A stretch of DNA of 64,000 bases from Ensifer sp. Root278 (GTDB taxonomy: Bacteria; Pseudomonadota; Alphaproteobacteria; Rhizobiales; Rhizobiaceae), in the NCBI RefSeq assembly GCF_001429285.1, contig NZ_LMJJ01000013.1, positions 39,423-103,422 on the forward strand, written 5' to 3'. Each line of letters begins with the position of its first letter. The first letter of the stretch is position 1. A program made the position numbers and the translations under genes. The notes under the pieces are model-generated. The model was not told where the DNA came from and did no database searches. It was given only the letters and a program-made list of their open reading frames with translations. Below are positions 26,624-35,299 of the stretch, piece after piece.

Positions 26624-27886
26624 ATGATTAATGATAGACTGCTCGCATTTGGACTGTTGTTGTCGACTGCGACGCAGCTCCGTCTGCCCGGCACGCCTTG
26701 GGGAGCCGGCGAAGCGCTGCTCACGATATGGATTATTGGAGCGCTGGCTGACCTCGCCTATCGGGGCGCTCCGGCGCTTACAAGGCCCCTTTCCCATATG
26801 CTGCTATTCTGGGCGGTGTTCACCTTCGCCCAGAGCATAGGTTTGCTTTTGGGATTGGCCACAGACAATATCTATCCATCGGGCGTCCTGCACACCGGAC
26901 AAGCTTACGCCTTCGTGGCTATTTTGTCGCTTCTCTTAGTCATTCTCCCTGCTTGGCGGCTTCACCGCGTGGCGTGGACATTCTCGGTCGGCGGCGCCGT
27001 CGCGGTCATTCTGTTAATCGCCGGCGGCTATGGCATGGTTCCCATGCCAGGCCTTGGCTTTTGGGAGTGGAACCGGTTCATTGGCTGGTCAATGAATCCA
27101 AACCAATTTGGTCTTCTATGCACTGTCCTTGTGCTGCTGTCGCTTCAAAGGGCAGAAGCGGCGGCTCGCCCGCACACCAAAATTTTCGCGCTTAGCTGCA
27201 TGGTCCCTCCTTTCATTGCCGGAATTCTGACCCGAAGTGACTCGTTTACCGTGGCCATTGGCTTTGCGGTACCGCTTTTCGTGGGGAGCAAGTTTCTAAT
27301 CAGGTTCATGCGCGCCGAGCGTCACCCGTCTCTGGTCATGACCGTCGCCTGTCTGATGATCCTGTCACTTCCATTGCTGCTTGCGTCCGTAACCCCGTTC
27401 ACTCCGAAGATCGCGGAGAATGCGCGCCAAGCGATCGTCGAGACCATGTCAGAAAATGATCAAGCTGAAGATCGATTTCGACTCTGGAGTGAAGCGGTGG
27501 ATATTGGCCTGAAATCAGGAATGTTGGGCCTCGGACCAGGCCCGCATCTTCTCGGAAAGCGGACGAAACTACCGCCCCCTGAAAAAGCAGAAGCGCATAA
27601 CACTGCCCTCGACTTGATCACTCAGGGCGGCATCCTAGCTATGCTGATCTTTTTCTGGATCATTACGGTGGCACTCATCGCTGCCTACCGGGCTGGGCTC
27701 ACAGCGGTGGCAAGTCTGATTTTCTCGCTGTTCGTATATTCCAACTTTCACCTGGTTGTTCGTCACCCGATTTTCTGGTTCTCGGTCGTGCTCGGTCTCG
27801 CGGCCATGCACTCAGTCGCACCGCGAAAGTTGACGAGTGCGCGACCGCTCGACATCAGCCCCAGCGCCCCTCGCACCCGAGCCTAA
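26624..27886 (+). CDS. O-antigen ligase/Wzy-like polysaccharide polymerase
   Basis: A 420-residue membrane protein with about 10-12 hydrophobic segments and one large periplasmic loop (about residues 265-345). The loop contains EDRFRLWSEAVDIGLKSGML and AEAHNTALDLITQGGIL, the pattern of the Wzy_C/O-antigen ligase family. I choose ATG 26624; a TTG 36 nt upstream is possible. It would polymerise the flipped repeat units in the periplasm. Confidence 0.8.
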   Translation: MINDRLLAFGLLLSTATQLRLPGTPWGAGEALLTIWIIGALADLAYRGAPALTRPLSHMLLFWAVFTFAQSIGLLLGLATDNIYPSGVLHTGQAYAFVAILSLLLVILPAWRLHRVAWTFSVGGAVAVILLIAGGYGMVPMPGLGFWEWNRFIGWSMNPNQFGLLCTVLVLLSLQRAEAAARPHTKIFALSCMVPPFIAGILTRSDSFTVAIGFAVPLFVGSKFLIRFMRAERHPSLVMTVACLMILSLPLLLASVTPFTPKIAENARQAIVETMSENDQAEDRFRLWSEAVDIGLKSGMLGLGPGPHLLGKRTKLPPPEKAEAHNTALDLITQGGILAMLIFFWIITVALIAAYRAGLTAVASLIFSLFVYSNFHLVVRHPIFWFSVVLGLAAMHSVAPRKLTSARPLDISPSAPRTRA

Positions 27887-28319
27887 ATCAACTGACGAAT
27901 ATTCGCTCGCAGCGCTGCCAACGACGATTTACGGCCCCAGACGCCCGTCCCGTCTGCTTCCCCGGCGCCATCCACCAAATTGCACTCGTGGTGCCACTAC
28001 AGCGCCGTGCATCTACAGCGACCTTTTGCGCGTTTGATAAGACGCGCGGCGCTGTAGGCGGTGTACGGGATCGTGTCGAGTGCGTCTTGCCTGCTCCGCC
28101 AATACTTCATGCTTACATTCGGGCTTAGTGAGCGGCACTCTTCTTGGGTATTCAGGTTTGCCAAAGCCAGCTTCCTGCCGGAAAAACCTTCTCACCCTTA
28201 TTAGCATTAAGTTGATCGTTAGCCGGCGCGCTAGATTGGAAACGGCAAGGGGTCAAACTCGCCTCAGAGGCGGGTTTCGGAGCTGTGGCATCGGCCTGTT
28301 GAGCGGAGGGAGTCCATTG
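27887..28319. other. Intergenic region without gene
   Basis: No coding frame is convincing here. The segment carries a rhizobial-type nested-hairpin repeat at 28013-28057, preceded by a partial extra copy of its CTACAGCG arm at 27997-28004. The repeat could serve as a terminator for the polymerase gene. Confidence 0.5.
28013..28057 (+). repeat. Nested-hairpin intergenic repeat, copy 1
   Basis: An outer inverted repeat (CTACAGCG at 28013-28020 and its complement ending at 28057) encloses an inner one (GCGCGT and ACGCGC flanking TTGATAAG). The inner block, from the first GCGCG to GGCGCTG, is nearly identical to that at 32670-32698. I know this arrangement as a very common intergenic repeat of Sinorhizobium/Ensifer genomes. 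Confidence 0.7.
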
Positions 28320-28529
28320 ATGAAAGCCGTAATGCGATGTGGCGGTCAGGGAACTCGCCTGCGCCCGTATACCATGGTCCTCCCGATGCCGCTGGTGCCG
28401 GTTCAATCACAGCCGGTGCTCGAGTTGCTGCCGTCTGGCTCGAATTTGGCCGGATAGACGATTTCCACACCGCCCAGGAGCTCGATTGAGGATGTTCAGT
28501 CGCCGTCATTTGACGTCCATGCAGCCTAA
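28320..28529 (+). pseudogene. Internally deleted sugar-nucleotidyltransferase copy
   Basis: The first 36 codons (MKAVMRCGGQGTRLRPYTMV, then QSQPVLELL) match the N-terminus of the nucleotidyltransferase at 38238-38957. They then jump straight to that protein's C-terminus (WLEFGRIDDFHTAQELD in another frame), and a further one-base shift leads to DVQSP and a TAA at 28527-28529. About 490 bp of the parent is missing, including most of the active site. Short TGGCT..CGA matches at both breakpoints suggest deletion between short direct repeats. Its 3' end overlaps the next gene. Confidence 0.82.
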
Positions 28530-30033
28530 AGCCTATCTCGCTGGAGCAGCCGGCCCCGAAACAACGTCGGCCCTCCCCCCACCGAAGGAGCCGATACGTC
28601 GCCTGCTCGCCTCGCTGGACCGTATGGGGCTGCGGTACTGCCACTGGAAGAGCAATCTGCGGCTTGGCGAGAGCCTTGCGGGCGAAGGGGATCTCGACCT
28701 GCTCATCGACCGCCAGGACGCCGCCGGCTTCCAAACCGCGCTGGTCGAAAGCGGGTTCAAGCTCGCGGTCTCAGCGAACGGGGCCGGACATCCCGGTGTC
28801 TTCCACGCCTTTGCTCTGGACCCCGATGCGCCGCAGCTGCTCCACGTGCACGCCTATTTCCAGATCGTCACCGGTGACAGTCTGGTCAAGGCCTACCATC
28901 TCCCGGTGGAATCGGCGCTACTGGCCAATACGCGTCGCTTGCACGGCGTTCCTGTCCCCACGGTCGAGGCCGAACTGGTGCTCTTTGCGCTCCGAATTGC
29001 GCTCAAGCATACCAGTCTTGCGGAGCTGTTTTTGCTTCAGCGCCACTACGACCTCGTGCTGCAGGAGCTGAAATGGCTCTGTGCAAGCGCGAACAGTGAC
29101 AAGGCCGAGGAGCTCTGGACGGCCTGGTTTCCGGGTGCGCCTGTTTCGCTTCTTCATGACCTGATCGAAGCCATCGCCGAGCCGCGGGCCATGGTTCGCC
29201 GAATCCTGCTTGGTCGTCAGGTAGCGGGCCAGCTCCGTGGCTGGCGACGGCTCAACACACTCTCGGAAGCGCTGTCACGCATGCAACGTGTCCTACTGTT
29301 GCTGCTGAGGCGTCGCCGCAGGCTTATCCCTACGGCGGCAGGGCTCGTAATCGCTTTTGTCGGTCCCATGGGCACGGGAAAATCCACCTTGAGTCTGGCC
29401 TCCGCCCGCATTCTGGGCCATCATTTCGATGTCCGCGCCGTCCATGTCGGCAAACCTCCCGCGACGTTCGTTTCGCTCCTCCCGCGCCTCATCCTTCCTT
29501 TGGCCCGGCGGATCCTGCCCGGTCACCGATCCAGCGCGCGTGCGGAACGTGAGCAGAAGCAAAACGTGCCGCCTTCTTTGCTGAATACTCTGTGGCTCAC
29601 TGTTCTGGCCCACGACCGCCGCGCGCTTCTGAGCCGTTGCTGGCGCTATGCCGCCGCGGGGTCGATTGTGATTGCCGATCGTTACCCTTCCGCAACCCTT
29701 GGCGCGGTCGACAGCAGTCGGTTCGATGATGAGGCGCTTGCGCGGTGCGGACGTGGCCCGAAGCAGTGGCTGATGAGGCGCGAGCGGGCGCTCTACACCG
29801 GGCTCCCGCAGCCGACGCTTGTCATCCGTTTAACTGCGCCGATCGAGACGTCGCTGAGAAGGGACGCGGTTCGCATTAAGAAAGAAGGACCCGATCCCGC
29901 AGCCGTAAAGAGGCGCAGAAAGATCGAGATGGAGACTGAGTTCCCCAATTCGCGCGTGATTTCCGTCGATACGGACCAGCCGCTCGAGGATACGGTGAAA
30001 GCCGTGATGCAGGCTCTGTGGAGTAGTGTCTAA
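28492..30033 (+). CDS. Nucleotidyltransferase-like/P-loop kinase fusion protein
   Basis: A protein of about 513 residues. The N-terminal half (about 40-300) looks like a nucleotidyltransferase-fold domain: RYCHWKSNLRLGESL, then GEGDLDLLIDRQDA with the paired acidic residues. The C-terminal half is a P-loop kinase domain with Walker A VGPMGTGKST (about residue 292) and an IVIADRYPSATL motif like the DR(Y/W) motif of thymidylate kinases. The start at 28492 uses AGGAG lying inside the decayed nucleotidyltransferase copy. A similar two-domain protein is encoded at 58710-60320. The substrate is unknown; a role in modifying a sugar or lipid precursor is a guess. Confidence 0.75.
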   Translation: MFSRRHLTSMQPKAYLAGAAGPETTSALPPPKEPIRRLLASLDRMGLRYCHWKSNLRLGESLAGEGDLDLLIDRQDAAGFQTALVESGFKLAVSANGAGHPGVFHAFALDPDAPQLLHVHAYFQIVTGDSLVKAYHLPVESALLANTRRLHGVPVPTVEAELVLFALRIALKHTSLAELFLLQRHYDLVLQELKWLCASANSDKAEELWTAWFPGAPVSLLHDLIEAIAEPRAMVRRILLGRQVAGQLRGWRRLNTLSEALSRMQRVLLLLLRRRRRLIPTAAGLVIAFVGPMGTGKSTLSLASARILGHHFDVRAVHVGKPPATFVSLLPRLILPLARRILPGHRSSARAEREQKQNVPPSLLNTLWLTVLAHDRRALLSRCWRYAAAGSIVIADRYPSATLGAVDSSRFDDEALARCGRGPKQWLMRRERALYTGLPQPTLVIRLTAPIETSLRRDAVRIKKEGPDPAAVKRRRKIEMETEFPNSRVISVDTDQPLEDTVKAVMQALWSSV

Positions 30034-30057
30034 CTGTAGCTGTGGCCGGGGGTGCCG

Positions 30058-31215
30058 ATGTCTATTCTAACGTCACACGAACAGCGGACGACCGAGCAGG
30101 TCGACCATCGTCTACGGATCGTTTTCGTGATTTCGCGCGGAGACGAAATCGGGGGGGCACACATTCACGTGCGCGATCTATCCACTGCGCTTCGTTCCAG
30201 AGGTGCGGAGGTGACGATTTTGGCTGGTCGCGACGGTCGGTTTGCCAATCACCTCAGAGAGTGTGGAATTCCCATTCATTGCATACAAAACCTGCATCGC
30301 AGCGTGGGGCCCTTCCAGGCCGTGAAAGCTGTACTTGAGATCCGAGAACTATTACGTCAGCTTCGCCCCGACATCGTATCGACGCACTCTACCACTGCGG
30401 GCCTGCTTGGTCGGATTGCCGCATACAGTCTTGGTATTCCGGCTCTGTTTACCGCCCACGGCTGGGGTTTCACGAAGGGGCATCCATGGATCCAGCGTGT
30501 TATTTTTTGGCTGGTCGAATGGGCCGCAGCCCCGCTTGCGTCTCGTATCATCACGGTATGTGAATCTGACTTCAGTGCCGCCGAACGGAGCTTCCTGACT
30601 CGCAAAGATCGGCTCGTGGCAATTCCGAATGCCATGCCCGACGTCAAGGAATCGCTTCGCGCCCGACCGGAAAGATCGCCACCCAAGATTGTAATGGTGG
30701 CACGCATGGCCTGGCAAAAAGACCATGCGACGCTCTTGCGCGCTCTTGCGCAGTTAACGGACCTCGATTGGCAGCTGGAGCTGGTTGGTGACGGGCCCTT
30801 GCTCTCCTCTGTCGAGGGGCTTGCCGCCTCGCTGGGGATCGCGTCGCGCGTTCGCTTTGCGGGTTATCGGCAGGATGTGGCAGAGCGTTTGGCGGATGGG
30901 CAGATATTTGTGCTCGCTTCCAATTGGGAGGGATTCCCGCGCTCGATCCTCGAGGCTATGCGAGCGGGGCTGCCCGTGATTGCGTCAGACGTTGGAGGAG
31001 TGCGCGAGTCGGTTCGCGAGAGCGAGACCGGATTCGTTGTACCGCGGGGAAATATTGATGTCCTCCGCGACCGTCTGCGCTTGCTTATTGCGGCTCCACT
31101 GTATCGTCGCCAGATGGGAGAGGCCGGACGGGCTTGGTACGAGAAGCGCTTCTCCCTCGACCGCCTGGTGGCGGAGACAACTGCTGTTTATGATTCTGTG
31201 CTTTCGGATTCGTGA
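30058..31215 (+). CDS. Glycosyltransferase, GT4 family
   Basis: A 385-residue glycosyltransferase with two Rossmann domains. The N-terminal part has GGAHIHVRDLSTALRSRGAE and STHSTTAGLLGRIAA. The C-terminal nucleotide-sugar part has VMVARMAWQKDHATLLRALA, and the EX7E motif is seen in EGFPRSILE. GGGGG precedes the ATG at 30058. It is the only ordinary glycosyltransferase recognisable in the window, so either the repeat unit is short or other transferases lie elsewhere. Confidence 0.88.
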   Translation: MSILTSHEQRTTEQVDHRLRIVFVISRGDEIGGAHIHVRDLSTALRSRGAEVTILAGRDGRFANHLRECGIPIHCIQNLHRSVGPFQAVKAVLEIRELLRQLRPDIVSTHSTTAGLLGRIAAYSLGIPALFTAHGWGFTKGHPWIQRVIFWLVEWAAAPLASRIITVCESDFSAAERSFLTRKDRLVAIPNAMPDVKESLRARPERSPPKIVMVARMAWQKDHATLLRALAQLTDLDWQLELVGDGPLLSSVEGLAASLGIASRVRFAGYRQDVAERLADGQIFVLASNWEGFPRSILEAMRAGLPVIASDVGGVRESVRESETGFVVPRGNIDVLRDRLRLLIAAPLYRRQMGEAGRAWYEKRFSLDRLVAETTAVYDSVLSDS

Positions 31216-31325
31216 ATGGAAGTGGGGGCCTCGGTGGCAATCCCCTGTCGCCTCCGTGGGTACGCCGCCATCTTGAACTTCGCGGGTTCAAGCAGAAATA
31301 ACGCAACGATGGGGAACTGAGTGCC

Positions 31326-32348
31326 ATGGCTATCGATACGCGCTACGACGGACTAAAGACGGTGATCACTGGAGCCGATGGATTCATTGGTTCGCATCTG
31401 GCGGAGAGCTTGGTACGTCAGGGTGCAAAGGTCACCGCGCTCAGTCTCTACAACTCTTTCGGGCAAAGGGGGTGGCTAGATGATACCCCCGCCGAGCTTC
31501 GCCAAGCCATGAATCTCGTGGCTGGCGATGTCCGCGACTCCCATTTCGTGCGCAAGCTGGTCGACGGCGCAGATGTCGTATTTCACCTCGCCGCGTTGAT
31601 CGCGATCCCGTACAGCTATAGTGCGCCGCAATCCTATGTGGACACCAACATAACGGGCACGGTGAACGTGCTCGAAGCTTGTCGCGCAGGCGGGGTCGGC
31701 CGGATAGTCCACACGTCCACCTCCGAAGTCTACGGCACCGCGCTGTTCACACCAATCACCGAAGAACACCCACTTCAAGGTCAGTCACCCTATTCCGCCA
31801 GCAAGATTGGTGCGGACAAGATGGTAGAGGCCTATGCCCGATCATTCGAGACGCCCGCCGTCATCATGCGCCCCTTCAACACTTACGGGCCGCGTCAAAG
31901 CGAGCGCGCCGTCATCCCGACAATCATCCGGCAGGCCCTCCAGCCGGAATCGAAAGAGATCCGGATTGGTGACCTTAGCCCGATACGAGATTTCAATTTC
32001 GTTGACGATACTGTCAGTGCGTTTCTAGCCATCGGCCGAGCGGAACAGCTGGAATGGGGTGCCGCTTATAATGCAGGCTCGGGGTTTGCAGTTACCATTT
32101 CTGAGACCGTCGAACGCATTCGCGAACTAGTGGCTGGGCCCGCCAAACCGATAATCGCGGAAGACGTTCGCAAGCGGCCGGCTGCATCGGAAGTGATGGC
32201 CCTAATCGCCGACTCGGATCGTTTGCGAGAGTTGACGGGCTGGGCGCCTCGCGAAACGCTCGACAGCGGCCTCGAAAAGACGATCGAGTGGTGGCGCTAC
32301 CGAATCGCAGCCGGGCGGGTTCGCCCCGAGTTGAGCTATCTGACGTGA
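31326..32348 (+). CDS. NAD-dependent nucleotide-sugar 4,6-dehydratase/epimerase
   Basis: A 340-residue extended SDR. TGADGFIG (about 15-22) binds NAD, HTSTSEVYG holds the catalytic Thr, and YSASKIGADK the catalytic Tyr and Lys. RPFNTYGPRQ and RDFNFVDDTV are typical of the dehydratase/epimerase group, close to LegB-type 4,6-dehydratases. Together with the DegT aminotransferase and nucleotidyltransferase nearby it suggests synthesis of an NDP-4-amino-4,6-dideoxysugar. An epimerase role cannot be excluded. The GT4 gene ends 110 bp upstream. Confidence 0.85.
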   Translation: MAIDTRYDGLKTVITGADGFIGSHLAESLVRQGAKVTALSLYNSFGQRGWLDDTPAELRQAMNLVAGDVRDSHFVRKLVDGADVVFHLAALIAIPYSYSAPQSYVDTNITGTVNVLEACRAGGVGRIVHTSTSEVYGTALFTPITEEHPLQGQSPYSASKIGADKMVEAYARSFETPAVIMRPFNTYGPRQSERAVIPTIIRQALQPESKEIRIGDLSPIRDFNFVDDTVSAFLAIGRAEQLEWGAAYNAGSGFAVTISETVERIRELVAGPAKPIIAEDVRKRPAASEVMALIADSDRLRELTGWAPRETLDSGLEKTIEWWRYRIAAGRVRPELSYLT

Positions 32349-32754
32349 TAGGCTTGGCCCTCGCCGCTTTACGAGGGCAATGGCTTCCAGCGCCATTGCT
32401 TCGCCATTGCGCAGATGCGGCGTGGCCTTCGTGACCTGACGGGCGATGCGGTTGGACCTGGCATTGCGCAGCTCGTGCGGTGCGACGAGGAGACTAAGGA
32501 ACGCAGGTCGCTCACTTGTCTCACCGCCACGCATGCCCTGCCGGGGTTTGCCACCGCCGCCATGCCGCTGGCTGCCGTGGTCGCCTGGCCCGCCTATTGC
32601 ATGTCTCCTTAAATCGCTCTCGATTTAAGGAGACAGACATTGCGCCAATTCAAAGTGCTACCGCGAATTTTGCGCGTTTGATAAGACGCGCGGCGCTGCA
32701 GTGCCGAGCGCACCAGGCAATGGCGCAAAGCTCACGACAGCCGCAACTGAAGTG
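32349..32754. other. Intergenic region between convergent genes
   Basis: The gap between the dehydratase gene and the end of the RTX gene contains no recognisable gene. Weak reading frames on both strands look like chance. Its right half is the repeat element at 32601-32702, which could terminate transcription from both sides. Confidence 0.5.
32601..32702. repeat. Nested-hairpin intergenic repeat, copy 2 (long form)
   Basis: The element has two parts. A perfect 15-bp inverted repeat (32602-32616 with 32621-32635, loop CTCT) is followed by a spacer (CGCCAATTCAAAGTGCTAC) and the GCGCGT/ACGCGC hairpin block seen at 28013-28057. I know this composite as a common intergenic repeat of Sinorhizobium/Ensifer. 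The outer CTAC arm is degenerate here. Confidence 0.7.
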
Positions 32755-35100
32755 CTAAGCGACAATGAGCCAATCATTGCCCAAGTCGATTTCGATCACG
32801 CGCCCGTCATTCACATGGCTGTTCCCGTAGTCGGCGACATAGAGATTCATCTTACCCGGATCGTCATTGGGATCACTGCTCGGCGCGAATTCCAGGTCCT
32901 TGATCTTGGCGCTGGTGTCGCCAATCGGGTTACGGTAATCCTTAAGAAGGTCGATGGTCTGCAGGATGTTGCCGCCGTGATCGACAACCCAGATATTCTT
33001 GCTGAAGCCGCCGCCCACGAAGAACACGTTGTGCTGGGCGTCATAGGCCAGCGCCTCCGGATCCTTGATTTCCACGGGAAGAGTGATCCTGGAGAGAACC
33101 TGGCTGAATGCCTTGTCGATCTCGACGATCGTATGGGAAGTCCCGTTGACAATGAACACGTTGCCATTGTTCGGGTTGACGGCGACGTCCTCCGGATCGT
33201 CACAGTTGAGGGACTTTGCCGAGGCGGTCCCGAGCCTCGCTGTCGGGTTCTTCGGATCGACCCAGTAGATCGAGTACTTGTCATCGTCCGTGATGAGCAA
33301 ATGACCGGTGACCGGGTTGAATGCCAGCCCCGTCGGCTCCTTCGTGAAGGCTGCAAGGCTGAGGGAGTTCTCCAGGACACCACTCGTGCTGATCTGGAAC
33401 AGATTGTTCGCGCGGAAAAATGGACTCTCATCCACTTCCGAATCGGAAAGGAAGAGGCCCTGGCCCGGCACATAGGCCAGCCCTGACGGATCCGAACTGT
33501 TGATCCCGCCTGCCTTGATGCTGGTATCGATGATGTTGACCACGGTCGGATTCGAAGGCGGGCTGACATCATTGTCGGCGATACTGCCCGTTCCCGAGGA
33601 ATCGGCAAGGGTGAGCGCCGTGCCGCTCGTGACGAGCTTTGCCGAGTTGATCAGAACCTTGAAGGTCTCGGTATTCTCCACGATGGTGTCGTCGCGCAGA
33701 TTGATGGTGACTTCGACGCTTGTCTGCCCGGCCGGGATGTCGACCACGCCACCGCTCACACCCACGAAGTCCTCACCGGCTGTCGCCGTGCCGTCTTGCG
33801 TACTGTAGGTGATGCGCACCGCCTCGGACGCCGCCTCCGACAGCGTGATCATGAATTTGATCGTGGCCGTGCTGCCTTCCGTCTGCGGGTTGGGCGCTCC
33901 GTCCGTGATGTTGACCACGGTCGGATTCGGAGGCGGGCTGGCATCATTGTCGGCGATACTGCCCGTTCCCGAGGAATCGGCAAGGGTGAGCGCCGTGCCG
34001 CTCGTGACGAGCTTTGCCGAGTTGATCAGGACCTTGAAGGACTCGGCATTCTCCACGATGGTGTCGTCGCGCAGATTGATGGTGACTTCGACGCTTGTCT
34101 GCCCGGCCGGGATCTCGACCACGCCACCACTCACGCCCACGAAGTCCTCACTGGCTGTCGCCGTGCCGTCTTGCGTACTGTAGACGATGCGCACCGCCTC
34201 GGACGCCGCCTCCGACAGCGTGATCATGAACTTGATCGTGGCCGTGCTGCCTTCCGTCTGCGGGTTGGGCGCTCCGTCCGTGATCGATATCTGCGGCGGT
34301 GGTGCTGAACCGCCAGACCCGGAAATCGTGAAGCGGTCGGCGCTCAGGAGGCTTGCAATATCCGTATCGAAGGTGGCGATCGCGATCCCGGCGGCGCCGC
34401 CGGCACCATCTCCGTCCCACATCAAAGTCCGAGTCCCACTCGAGTAGATGAACTGCCCGTGAGACGTGCTCGCCTGATTGCCGGAACTCACAATGGTAAA
34501 GTAGTCGCTCGACAGTTTCCCATTGGTCAGACCGCTGCCCTCGCTCAGGCCGTAATCGGCGGCGAAGAATCCAAGTCGGTCGTCCGCGTCGAAGTCCACC
34601 ACCCGGTCCGTGCTACTGACCGCAGCTGGACCGAATAGGAACGTGTCGGCGCCGCCACCGCCAGTAAGTATATCTTTTCCCCCGTCTCCAGTCAGGACGT
34701 TCGCAGCGGCATTTCCCTTGATCTTGTTGTTGAGTTCATTGCCTGTTGCGTTGACGGCGTCCGTTCCCGTCAGCGTCAGGTTTTCAAAGAACTTGGGAAG
34801 GGTGAACGTGACGGAACTCTCGACCAGGTCGATTCCGCCATCATCGATGCCGTCGTTGTTTTCATCCTCGCTGATCACATCGCCGACATTATCGATCCTG
34901 TAGCGGTCGTTGCCTGCTCCGCCGTACATGGCGTCCGCGCCGGCCATGCCGTCGAGCAGGTCATCCCCACTCCGGCCATAAAGGATGTCATTGCCATCCT
35001 TGCCGTAAAGCCTGTCGTTTCCCCCCTTGCCATCGAGCAGATCGTTTTCAGCGCCGCCAGTGAGGTCCTCGCCAGCATCCGTGCCGATCTTATCTACCAT
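32755..35100 (-). CDS. RTX/Calx-beta/beta-propeller exported protein
   Basis: A 781-residue acidic protein without Sec signal. Residues about 8-70 hold RTX nonapeptide repeats (GGNDRLYGKDGND, SGDDLLDGMAGAD), with a further RTX block near 125-155. Residues about 270-520 are two nearly identical Calx-beta domains (SEAVRI, DGTATA, EDFVGVSGGVV). The C-terminal 260 residues form a beta-propeller (DPSGLAYVPGQGLFLSDSEVD, EPTGLAFNPVTGHLLITDD). Unusually the RTX repeats are at the N-terminus. AAAGGAG precedes the ATG at 35100. Export by one of the two type I systems, and a role at the cell surface or in the polysaccharide matrix, are inferred. Confidence 0.85.
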   Translation of the reverse strand: MVDKIGTDAGEDLTGGAENDLLDGKGGNDRLYGKDGNDILYGRSGDDLLDGMAGADAMYGGAGNDRYRIDNVGDVISEDENNDGIDDGGIDLVESSVTFTLPKFFENLTLTGTDAVNATGNELNNKIKGNAAANVLTGDGGKDILTGGGGADTFLFGPAAVSSTDRVVDFDADDRLGFFAADYGLSEGSGLTNGKLSSDYFTIVSSGNQASTSHGQFIYSSGTRTLMWDGDGAGGAAGIAIATFDTDIASLLSADRFTISGSGGSAPPPQISITDGAPNPQTEGSTATIKFMITLSEAASEAVRIVYSTQDGTATASEDFVGVSGGVVEIPAGQTSVEVTINLRDDTIVENAESFKVLINSAKLVTSGTALTLADSSGTGSIADNDASPPPNPTVVNITDGAPNPQTEGSTATIKFMITLSEAASEAVRITYSTQDGTATAGEDFVGVSGGVVDIPAGQTSVEVTINLRDDTIVENTETFKVLINSAKLVTSGTALTLADSSGTGSIADNDVSPPSNPTVVNIIDTSIKAGGINSSDPSGLAYVPGQGLFLSDSEVDESPFFRANNLFQISTSGVLENSLSLAAFTKEPTGLAFNPVTGHLLITDDDKYSIYWVDPKNPTARLGTASAKSLNCDDPEDVAVNPNNGNVFIVNGTSHTIVEIDKAFSQVLSRITLPVEIKDPEALAYDAQHNVFFVGGGFSKNIWVVDHGGNILQTIDLLKDYRNPIGDTSAKIKDLEFAPSSDPNDDPGKMNLYVADYGNSHVNDGRVIEIDLGNDWLIVA
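33535..34284 (-). repeat. Tandem 375-bp repeat encoding two Calx-beta domains
   Basis: Two in-frame copies (starting at 33535 and 33910 on the plus strand, period 375 bp = 125 codons) are almost identical at DNA level, with only scattered substitutions. This implies a recent duplication or ongoing gene conversion, and the copy number could vary between strains. Confidence 0.85.
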
Positions 35101-35299
35101 AGCTGGTTCTCCTTTCTGCAACCGGCTCCGAAAGCCGCTATGGCGGGGCAGCTCTTGCATCACCCGCGGCAATTGTTTCCGCAGTGAGCGTTGCGCTCGG
35201 TCAAGCGGTGCCGGAAGCGACCGATGAAAACGGCCCTGTTTGCTCCGTCAATTCTCAATTCAGCGTCGCGGGTACAAGGCGATTTCGCGCTAAGTCAGG

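Noticed and set aside
33535..34284. Repeat considered as a CRISPR-like or mobile repeat array
   Set aside because: There are just two long in-frame units coding for Calx-beta domains, with no spacers.
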